From: DATBMY01 sp036554605
GTDB taxonomy: Bacteria; Acidobacteriota; Blastocatellia; UBA7656
DNA length: 6,679 bases
Reading direction: 5' to 3'
Assembly: GCA_036554605.1 (NCBI GenBank)
Contig: DATBMY010000371.1
Location: 1 to 6,679, forward strand
The position numbers and the translations under genes are program-made. This document shows positions 1-5,370 of the stretch, in pieces (position 1 is the first letter of the stretch; each line of letters opens with the position of its first letter). The notes under the pieces were generated by a model, which saw only the letters and a list, made by a program, of their open reading frames with translations, did no database searches and was not told where the DNA came from.

Positions 1-27
1 GCCGCGGATCATAGCAAGATCCGCGGC
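1..27 (-). terminator. Perfect inverted repeat, possible terminator of the CBS gene pair
   Basis: Bases 1-10 (GCCGCGGATC) are the exact reverse complement of bases 18-27, around a 7-base loop (11-17), giving a GC-rich 10-bp stem. It begins 30 bases past the stop codon of the minus-strand CBS gene, where an intrinsic terminator would sit. On that strand the U-tract would fall at negative coordinates outside the window, so termination cannot be confirmed. The stem may also continue beyond base 1. It could instead be a dispersed palindromic element. Confidence 0.4.
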
Positions 28-56
28 GCGACTGAGAGATAGTAACGGCCAGACCG

Positions 57-1157
57 CTATACTTTCCTTGAGCGGTTGGGGGTTGGCTGCGATATCTGCT
101 CCAGGGCATTCGCAAGGTCGCGGTCGCGCTCGGCTTCAAGCGCCACGTCGGCAATTGCGATTATGCCGCGGAGTCGCCCGTTTGTGTCGCAGACGGGTAA
201 GCGGCGGATCTGGTGCTCGCCCATCTTGCGTATGGCTTCGATAACCGTGTCGTCAGGCGCGCAGGTGACCAGGTCTTCGCTCATCACTTCTGACGCGGTC
301 ACTGCCCGGCTGTCGCGCCCTTCGGCGACTGCGCGGCAGACGATGTCGCGGTCCGTGACTATGCCGACCAGACGACCGTTCTCAACGATAGGGATAGAGC
401 CGACATTCTCGTCTTCCATCCTGTCGGCAATTTCGCGGAGCAACGTCTGTGGAGACGCGGTCGTAACGTCCTTAGTCATGATTTCACGGCAGCGCAGGAC
501 GTTTCTTTCGTACCTCTCTCCGCGCCACGAGTCGCGCTCTTCGTATGTCGCTTCGCGGCCGGTTCCCCAACCGAGTCGATATGTTCCGGGGTCGAACCCG
601 CGGTCATAATCGCCATATTGCCCGCTGAAGCTCTCACGGCCATAAGGCTGATCGTACATGGAGCGCTCGCTTCTGTACGTGCGCTCGCGGTCGTAATCAT
701 TTTCGCGCTCGTACCCGCGATAACGCCCGCGCCCGCGCGTCTCATCAAAGTCTTCGTGGTCGGCCCGGCCCGACCGCAGGTCTGAGTATGTATGACGGCC
801 GTGGCCTTCCGTATAGCCGTGACGGCCGTGACCTTCAAACCCATAACGGCCTCTCATTCGATCGTAAGCCTCGCTGCCGTAACGGCCGGACTGTTCGCCG
901 CCGCGATAGCCCGTGCGAGTGTAGCCGGTCGGCCTGATCTGGCCGCTGGTGTACTGTCTCTCGTCGATATTCTCTGCCTGCTCCCGGCGCGAGCGCGTGC
1001 GACGCGGGAATTCGTTCCAGCTCTCACGGCCCGACGTATAGTCGGTCTGCCCTTTCGCGCCCAGCTGCTCATCCAGGTTTCTTCCCGTATCCGCGCCGCC
1101 CTGGCCGGTCGGCTGTACGTTCTCGTCTCTCGTTCTTCCTTCTTTTGATCTGCTCAT
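57..1157 (-). CDS. CBS-pair protein with long Arg/Gly/Tyr-rich disordered N-terminus (366 aa)
   Basis: Residues 1 to about 218 are low-complexity and rich in Arg, Gly, Tyr, Asp and Glu, with many GRYG, RGY and DYDR runs and a doubled EGHGRH unit (108-113 and 117-122). No fold, signal peptide or membrane segment is apparent there. Two CBS domains follow, at roughly 226-279 and 290-343. CBS1 has the classic GIVTDRD nucleotide-phosphate motif (265-271). The equivalent CBS2 stretch is GIIAIAD (331-337), with Ala334 where Ser or Thr is usual. CBS pairs typically sense AMP, ATP or SAM, or dimerise; the ligand here is unknown. The protein is paralogous to the gene just upstream: both share LRCR(E/D)IMT before CBS1 and a charged tail of the form DR(D/E)LA-AL. 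The ATG at 1157 is supported by AAGGGGG (1167-1173), 9 bases away. Presumably cytoplasmic, stress or regulatory; the exact role is not identifiable. Confidence 0.9.
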   Translation of the reverse strand: MSRSKEGRTRDENVQPTGQGGADTGRNLDEQLGAKGQTDYTSGRESWNEFPRRTRSRREQAENIDERQYTSGQIRPTGYTRTGYRGGEQSGRYGSEAYDRMRGRYGFEGHGRHGYTEGHGRHTYSDLRSGRADHEDFDETRGRGRYRGYERENDYDRERTYRSERSMYDQPYGRESFSGQYGDYDRGFDPGTYRLGWGTGREATYEERDSWRGERYERNVLRCREIMTKDVTTASPQTLLREIADRMEDENVGSIPIVENGRLVGIVTDRDIVCRAVAEGRDSRAVTASEVMSEDLVTCAPDDTVIEAIRKMGEHQIRRLPVCDTNGRLRGIIAIADVALEAERDRDLANALEQISQPTPNRSRKV

Positions 1158-1232
1158 TGTTCAATTCCCCCTTACATCATCAATAAAAAGCCATACCTTC
1201 CGATAGACCCGTTCTGACAGCTTACCGGGAGC

Positions 1233-2033
1233 CTACCAGTTGAACATATTGGCCAGGCGGCCCAGGAACGACGGCGGCCTGCTTACATCTTCTAAGGCTT
1301 CAGCCAGTTCTCTATCCTTATCCGTGTGCAGCGCGATGTCGGCCATAGAGATGATACCGACCAGGCGATTGCGACCGTCGACCACGGGTATGCGCCTTAC
1401 CTGGTGATCGCCCATCTCCTCAATCACTTCAACAAGCCGCTCGTTCTGGTTTGCCGTGTAAAGGTCTGTCGACATGCAATCGGCCGCGACCAGTTCCGCT
1501 TCGTTCTTGTCCGACGTCAGCCCGCGCACCACTATGTCGCGGTCGGTCACTATCCCTTCAAGTTTTCCGTTCTGGTCCAACACGAGGACCGCGCCTATGT
1601 CTTCGGTTTTCATAAGGCGCGAGACTTCCGCGATGGGAGTGTCTGTGCGAGCGGTGGTGACATTGCGAGTCATAATGTCTCGACACCGCAGGTGCGACCG
1701 GCTCGGCCCCTGCCCGGCGTAATCTCTCAGGCTCTCTCTACGCGATGTCTCCCAGCGGGGGGCTTCCGAAGAGGGATAGCGATTGCTCTCGCCATACCCG
1801 CGGCCGTAGTTCTCTTCGACGCCCATCCCCCAGCCTGTATAGCCGCGATCTTGCTCGGTTCTGTAGTTGGGCTCGCGGCCCATGTTGTAGCCTCTTGAAT
1901 AGCCGCGATAATCTTCGCCGTAACCGCGGTCAAAACGGCGAAAGCTTTCCGGCCTCCTACGCCTCGTCTCGAAGCGGCCCTCATCTAATTCCGAGCCGCC
2001 ACGCCTGTCGTAGTCTCTGTCTCTGTATGCCAT
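1233..2033 (-). CDS. CBS-pair protein with Arg/Gly/Tyr-rich N-terminus, paralogue of its neighbour (266 aa)
   Basis: This is the first gene of the minus-strand pair. Residues 1 to about 113 are low-complexity (Arg, Gly, Tyr, Asp; RDRDYDRR, RGYGEDYRGYSRGY), about half the length of the neighbour's N-terminal region. CBS1 spans roughly 119-173 with GIVTDRD at 160-166. CBS2 spans roughly 185-238 with GIISMAD at 226-232, so both halves keep the Ser/Thr and Asp of the CBS nucleotide-phosphate motif, unlike the neighbour's second half. A conserved Cys sits in LRCRDIMT just before CBS1 in both paralogues. The tail (DKDRELAEALEDVS, then a hydrophobic FLGRLANMF end) parallels the paralogue. I prefer the ATG at 2033 over a TTG two codons upstream because AAGGAG lies 8 bases before it. 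The gap to the next gene is 75 bases without an evident terminator, which suggests co-transcription. The ligand and partner are unknown. Confidence 0.9.
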   Translation of the reverse strand: MAYRDRDYDRRGGSELDEGRFETRRRRPESFRRFDRGYGEDYRGYSRGYNMGREPNYRTEQDRGYTGWGMGVEENYGRGYGESNRYPSSEAPRWETSRRESLRDYAGQGPSRSHLRCRDIMTRNVTTARTDTPIAEVSRLMKTEDIGAVLVLDQNGKLEGIVTDRDIVVRGLTSDKNEAELVAADCMSTDLYTANQNERLVEVIEEMGDHQVRRIPVVDGRNRLVGIISMADIALHTDKDRELAEALEDVSRPPSFLGRLANMFNW

Positions 2034-2041
2034 ACACAATT

Positions 2042-2047
2042 CTCCTT
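2042..2047 (-). promoter_or_regulatory. Ribosome binding site deciding the start of the first CBS gene
   Basis: Read on the minus strand, the site is AAGGAG, a near-consensus Shine-Dalgarno, 8 bases before the ATG at 2033. It supports that ATG rather than the in-frame TTG at 2039, which would leave only 2 bases between site and start. Confidence 0.8.
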
Positions 2048-2255
2048 AGGTTGGGATTTCACTAAATTGAATAGGCAATATCTATGCCGACGCGGCCTGC
2101 CCAAGATAAGAACCGCCGTGTCTTTAAAGAGGATCAAAAGGCTATGATAAAAGGCTGTTTTTCCTTTAAAGCTGCATCGTTAGCAATAAAGCTCGTTTTG
2201 ACTACGTACTGTTTCAAAAACTCGTGTCTTGAAAGAACTCAGGCGGTTAATCTCT

Positions 2256-2291
2256 GCTGGGACAATACAGGCCATGGCTGTGACAATACTG
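2256..2291. repeat. Imperfect 15-base direct repeat with 21-base period, operator-like
   Basis: GCTGGGACAATACAG (2256-2270) and GCTGTGACAATACTG (2277-2291) match at 13 of 15 positions and start exactly 21 bases apart, about two helical turns, so a protein bound at both would sit on one DNA face. The pair ends 60 bases before the first possible start codon of the cysteine synthase gene. This is the expected location and layout for a tandem activator or repressor site, but no known operator consensus is recognised. It also overlaps the weak GGGACA-17-GACAAT promoter-like pair, which could account for part of the pattern. Confidence 0.4.
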
Positions 2292-2351
2292 CGACCGCGC
2301 CCTTTCTTGAGAACAGGTGCTTGAGGCCAAGTTTGTCTTTAAATAAATGCG

Positions 2352-3326
2352 ATGCTATCCTCGAAATTAGCTATGGACGCAAGAACCCGACGAGCTATAG
2401 TCGATGATTTGCTGCGCCGGGGTCGCGAGCCGCTTGAGCCCTGGCAACTCGTCGGCAATACGCCGCTGTTGCGGCTCAGGAATCTTGTTGCTTCGAAACC
2501 CGCCGTAGAGATTTATGTGAAGGCTGAATGGTTCAACCCCGGCGGCTCGGTAAAGGACCGGCCCGCGCTGAGCATGATATTGGATGGCGAACAGCGCGGC
2601 CTTCTTACGCCCGGCAAGATAATACTGGATGCCACATCGGGCAATACCGGCATAGCTTACGCCTGGATAGGCGCGGCCCGCGGCTACGGGGTTAAACTCG
2701 CGCTGCCGCAAAACGCGAGCGAGGAGCGCAAGCGCATACTTCGCGCTTATGGGGCGGACTTATTCTTGACAAACCCTCTTGAAGGGTCTGACGGGGCGAT
2801 TAGAGAAGCGCGGCGATTATACTCTGAAAACCCCGAGCTGTATTTTTATCCTGACCAGTACAACAACCCGGCCAACTGGAAAGCGCATTACGAGACGACG
2901 GCGCTTGAGATATGGGAGCAGACCTCCGGGCGCGTAACACATTTCGTCGCCGGGCTCGGCACGAGCGGGACATTCGTGGGGACCGCCCGCAGGCTTAAGG
3001 AGCTCAACCCCGAAATAGAGCTTATATCGTTTCAGCCCGACTCTCCATTTCACGGCCTGGAAGGGCTGAAGCATATGGAGACGGCAATAGTGCCCGGCAT
3101 TTACGATCGATCGCTTGCGGACCGGAATTATGAAATAAGCACCGAGGACGCGCACGGGTTCGCGCGGCGGCTAGGGAAGCGCGAAGGATTGCTTGTGGGC
3201 GTGTCGTCCGGGGCCGCGCTTGCCTGCGCATTGAAGGTGGCGGAGACTATTGAAGAAGGCGTTATCGTCACCCTCTTTCCCGACGGGGGCGATAAGTATC
3301 TGAGCGACCGCTTCTGGGGCGAGTAA
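2352..3326 (+). CDS. cysM: PLP-dependent cysteine synthase, CysM type (324 aa)
   Basis: Fold-type II PLP enzyme forming cysteine from an activated serine and a sulfur donor, in the cytoplasm. Visible motifs: GNTPL (35-39), NPGGSVKDRPA (62-72) with PLP Schiff-base Lys68, the substrate loop TSGNTG (95-100), the phosphate-binding GLGTSGT (202-208), and SSGAA (285-289). A CysM/CysO-dependent subtype is favoured over CysK by the context (JAMM peptidase and CysO-like carrier next door) and by the KHMETAIVPGIYD segment (240-252), which resembles the mycobacterial CysM region holding the basic residue for O-phosphoserine; here that residue is Lys240. Unlike mycobacterial CysM it ends soon after KYLSDRFWGE and lacks a longer C-terminal tail. 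The start is uncertain: ATG 2352 and ATG 2373 both lack a good ribosome site, and the N-terminus before GNTPL is longer than usual either way. The stop lies 14 bases before the next gene. Confidence 0.93.
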   Translation: MLSSKLAMDARTRRAIVDDLLRRGREPLEPWQLVGNTPLLRLRNLVASKPAVEIYVKAEWFNPGGSVKDRPALSMILDGEQRGLLTPGKIILDATSGNTGIAYAWIGAARGYGVKLALPQNASEERKRILRAYGADLFLTNPLEGSDGAIREARRLYSENPELYFYPDQYNNPANWKAHYETTALEIWEQTSGRVTHFVAGLGTSGTFVGTARRLKELNPEIELISFQPDSPFHGLEGLKHMETAIVPGIYDRSLADRNYEISTEDAHGFARRLGKREGLLVGVSSGAALACALKVAETIEEGVIVTLFPDGGDKYLSDRFWGE

Positions 3327-3340
3327 TTTGAAAGGCGGCT

Positions 3341-3844
3341 ATGACGATCAGGCTTAATAAAGAGCATGTTGAAGAGATGAAACGGCATGGCGAACGAACC
3401 TACCCGAACGAATGCTGTGGATTCCTGCTCGGCATTCAGCAAAACGGCGTCAACATACTTCGCGAGGCGATGCCCGCTGAAAACGAATGGAAGGAGAAGA
3501 TCAACCGGGTCGAGACCATAGATGAAGCTCTTCCCGCCGCGTCGCGGCAGGAAGAGGTAATGAAGCGCGAGTCTCAAAAGAACAGGTATTGGATTACCCC
3601 CGAGCAATACCGGCGCGCCGATCAATACGCGCGCGATCGGGGGCTGGGCATAATAGGATATTATCACTCTCATCCGGATCACCCGGCCGAGCCTTCGGGC
3701 TATGATCTGGACCACTCATGCTGGCCGGGCGAGTCTTATATAATCGTTTCAATAGAGCAGGGGCGCGCTGCCCGGCTCAACTCGTTTACTAAACCCGATT
3801 ATGAAAGCTTCGTTCAGGAAGAAGTTATAGTCGAGAATACGTAG
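3341..3844 (+). CDS. mec: JAMM/Mov34-family zinc metallopeptidase, Mec-like (167 aa)
   Basis: A complete JAMM (MPN+) active site is present: Glu24 in YPNECCGFLLG, His109 and His111 in HSHP, Ser119, and Asp122, fitting E-xn-H-x-H-x10-D with Ser three before Asp. These ligate zinc and activate water to cut after the C-terminal Gly-Gly of ubiquitin-like carriers. Bacterial relatives beside CysM and CysO release cysteine from the carrier; this protein may do that, or cut after the internal Gly-Gly of the fusion encoded next. About 25-30 charged residues (roughly 51-80) appear inserted between PAENEW and RYWITPEQ compared with compact family members as I recall them. There is no signal peptide, so cytoplasmic. 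The ATG at 3341 has AAAGG (3331-3335) 5 bases upstream and begins 14 bases after cysM, so translation is probably coupled. Function is assigned from motif and neighbours, so the exact substrate is inferred. Confidence 0.9.
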   Translation: MTIRLNKEHVEEMKRHGERTYPNECCGFLLGIQQNGVNILREAMPAENEWKEKINRVETIDEALPAASRQEEVMKRESQKNRYWITPEQYRRADQYARDRGLGIIGYYHSHPDHPAEPSGYDLDHSCWPGESYIIVSIEQGRAARLNSFTKPDYESFVQEEVIVENT

Positions 3845-3893
3845 AACCTTATTTAATGATTTGTTCGGGCGAGCACACAAGCACAGTTCAAAC

Positions 3894-3898
3894 GGAGG
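3894..3898 (+). promoter_or_regulatory. Ribosome binding site deciding the start of the carrier-E1-rhodanese gene
   Basis: GGAGG lies 5 bases before the ATG at 3904. The earlier in-frame ATG at 3856 has no such site, and its 16 extra residues (beginning MICSGEHTSTV) do not resemble the family. Starting at 3904 gives MAVSILIPTALR, which is how CysO-like carriers begin. Confidence 0.8.
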
Positions 3899-3903
3899 CC
3901 CTT

Positions 3904-5352
3904 ATGGCAGTAAGCATTCTGATACCAACCGCGCTGAGGACATTTACTGGAGGCGGCGACGCCGTGCGGGTAGAAGCAACTACAGTAGGCGACGCGCTCG
4001 ACGCGCTTGTTGAAAAGCATCCCAGTCTCAAAAAGCACCTCTATAACGAGGAGGGGCAGCTTCGCCACTTCGTCAACATCTACGTAAATGACGAAGATAT
4101 TCGCTACATAAACAAGACCGCGACCGAGCTGAAGGAAGGCGATACGCTGAGCATCGTGCCTTCAATCGCGGGCGGGCTGACAAATATTAAAGAAGTCGCG
4201 GCGGGTGAAGTAGAGCTGGACCGCGACGAGATATTGCGTTACAGCCGTCACCTGATAATGCCGGAGGTGGCGCTCGAAGGGCAGAAGAAGCTGAAGGCCG
4301 CGAAAGTGCTCTGCATTGGCGCGGGAGGGCTCGGGTCGCCGCTGGCGCTATATCTTGCGGCCGCCGGCATAGGGCGCATAGGCATAGTCGATTTCGACGT
4401 TGTTGATTTCACCAATCTGCAAAGACAGATAATTCATTCGACCGCCAACGTCGGCCGGCCCAAGCTCGATTCGGCCAGAGAGCGTATAGCAGAGATCAAC
4501 CCCCACGTGCGGGTCGATACTTATGAGACGGCATTGAGATCAGACAATGCTCTGCGCCTGTTTGAGCCCTACGACATAATCGTCGACGGAACGGATAATT
4601 TCCCGACGCGCTATCTGGTCAATGACGCGTGCGTGCTGCTTGGCAAGCCGAATGTTTATGGCTCCATCTTCAGGTTCGAAGGCCAGGCGACCGTTTTTTA
4701 TGCGAAGGAAGGCCCGTGCTATCGATGCCTTTACCCCGAGCCGCCGCCGCCAGGACTGGTGCCAAGCTGCGCCGAGGGCGGCGTGCTGGGGGTGCTTCCG
4801 GGCGTGATCGGTGTGATTCAGGCGATCGAGACGGTAAAGCTTATACTCGGCAAAGGCGATTCGCTCATCGGCCGCTTGATGCTGTTCGATGCGTTGAAGA
4901 TGAAGTTCCGCGAGCTGAAGCTGCGCAAGAACCCTGAATGCCCGATATGCGGCGAGAACCCTACCGTAAAAGAATTGATCGATTACGAAGAGTTCTGCGG
5001 GGTCACGCACACTGGCGAGGTGAGTGTGGGCGCGGATTTCGAGATAACCCCGGCGGAGCTAAAGGCGAAGATGGATCGCGGGGACGAGTTCGTTCTGGTT
5101 GATGTGCGCGAGCCGGAAGAGTTCGCCATTTGCCGCATCCCGAGTTCGCGTCTTATCCCAAAAGCGACCGTGCCGGAAAGGCTGCACGAGCTGTCGAGCG
5201 CCGATGAGATTATAGTTCACTGCCGCAGCGGCGTGCGCAGCGGACAGATCGTAGAGTTCATGAAGCAGGCCGGATACCGCAAGGTAAAGAACCTTGTCGG
5301 CGGGATTCTGCGATGGTCGGACGATGTCGATCCGACTGTGCCGAAGTACTAA
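3904..5352 (+). CDS. moeZ: Fused CysO/MoaD-like sulfur carrier, MoeZ-type E1 adenylyltransferase and rhodanese (482 aa)
   Basis: Three domains occur in order. Residues 1-91 form a ubiquitin-like carrier very like mycobacterial CysO (VSILIPTALR start, FVNIYVNDEDIRY at 56-68, ending SIAGG with Gly90-Gly91). Residues about 105-365 are a ThiF/MoeB/MoeZ E1: RYSRH (112-116), ATP loop GAGGLG (139-144), DGTDNF (228-233), candidate catalytic Cys289 in VPSCAEGG, and zinc cysteines CYRC (272-275) and CPIC (346-349). Residues about 380-482 are a rhodanese with LVDVREPEEF (398-407) and active-site loop CRSGVR (Cys440). The E1 adenylates a carrier Gly-Gly and the rhodanese supplies persulfide sulfur, giving a thiocarboxylate for CysM. 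Oddly, the carrier's Gly-Gly is internal, followed by a linker (LTNIKEVAAGEVELDRDE), so it needs cleavage to be usable. It lies 59 bases after the JAMM gene. The carrier may be processed or may act in another way. Confidence 0.93.
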   Translation: MAVSILIPTALRTFTGGGDAVRVEATTVGDALDALVEKHPSLKKHLYNEEGQLRHFVNIYVNDEDIRYINKTATELKEGDTLSIVPSIAGGLTNIKEVAAGEVELDRDEILRYSRHLIMPEVALEGQKKLKAAKVLCIGAGGLGSPLALYLAAAGIGRIGIVDFDVVDFTNLQRQIIHSTANVGRPKLDSARERIAEINPHVRVDTYETALRSDNALRLFEPYDIIVDGTDNFPTRYLVNDACVLLGKPNVYGSIFRFEGQATVFYAKEGPCYRCLYPEPPPPGLVPSCAEGGVLGVLPGVIGVIQAIETVKLILGKGDSLIGRLMLFDALKMKFRELKLRKNPECPICGENPTVKELIDYEEFCGVTHTGEVSVGADFEITPAELKAKMDRGDEFVLVDVREPEEFAICRIPSSRLIPKATVPERLHELSSADEIIVHCRSGVRSGQIVEFMKQAGYRKVKNLVGGILRWSDDVDPTVPKY

Positions 5353-5359
5353 AAAATGC

Positions 5360-5364
5360 AAGGG
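5360..5364 (+). promoter_or_regulatory. Ribosome binding site deciding the start of glcD
   Basis: AAGGG lies 6 bases before the ATG at 5371. The earlier in-frame ATG at 5356, only 3 bases after the preceding stop codon, has no recognisable ribosome site, so 5371 is preferred. Confidence 0.55.
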
Positions 5365-5370
5365 CGTCGA

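Larger units (their letters stand above)
2034..2351. promoter_or_regulatory. Divergent intergenic control region between the CBS pair and the cysteine operon
   Basis: About 320 bases, visibly richer in A and T than the flanking genes, separating two divergent transcription units, so both promoters are expected here. Visible elements: the palindrome TCTTTAAAGA (2121-2130) with related CTTTAAAG (2164-2171) and TCTTTAAA (2337-2344); AAAAGGCT twice (2136-2143, 2149-2156); and a 21-base-period direct repeat (2256-2291). Isolated -35-like hexamers occur (TTGACT 2198-2203; TTGAAA 2229-2234) but lack a good -10 at proper spacing. A weak plus-strand pair is GGGACA (2259-2264) and GACAAT (2282-2287) with a 17-base spacer, four of six matches each. 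I see no riboswitch, tRNA or convincing small gene. Confidence 0.6.

Noticed and set aside
76..1148. Open frames on the plus strand and in a second minus frame across the first CBS gene
   Set aside because: They are shadows caused by the biased composition of the Arg/Gly/Tyr-rich gene; no ribosome sites or family motifs.
2034..2039. TTG start at 2039 for the first CBS gene
   Set aside because: It would leave only 2 bases after AAGGAG; the ATG at 2033 has an 8-base spacing.
2150..2167. Possible hairpin AAAGG ... CCTTT in the spacer
   Set aside because: Only five pairs, AT-rich, with an 8-base loop; too weak to call a terminator or riboswitch stem.
2198..2226. Sigma-70 promoter from the TTGACT hexamer
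   Set aside because: No acceptable -10 hexamer at 16-19 bases downstream, so it is mentioned only as an isolated -35-like match.
2084..2407. Plus-strand open frame of 107 codons across the intergenic spacer
   Set aside because: No ribosome site, overlaps the cysteine synthase start in another frame, and the translation has no recognisable motif; it fits chance in a low-GC spacer.
3856..3903. Longer N-terminus for the carrier-E1-rhodanese protein from ATG 3856
   Set aside because: No ribosome site before 3856, the 16 extra residues do not resemble the family, and GGAGG sits correctly before ATG 3904.
4150..4240. Possible sequencing error or lost stop codon that falsely joins carrier and E1
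   Set aside because: The frame is continuous with ordinary codons through the linker, there is no start codon with a ribosome site for a separate E1, and no relic stop codon; a true fusion is the simpler reading, though read-level evidence is not available.
4540..5010. Minus-strand open frame of 156 codons inside the E1 domain
   Set aside because: Lies fully inside a gene with strong motif support and has no motif of its own.
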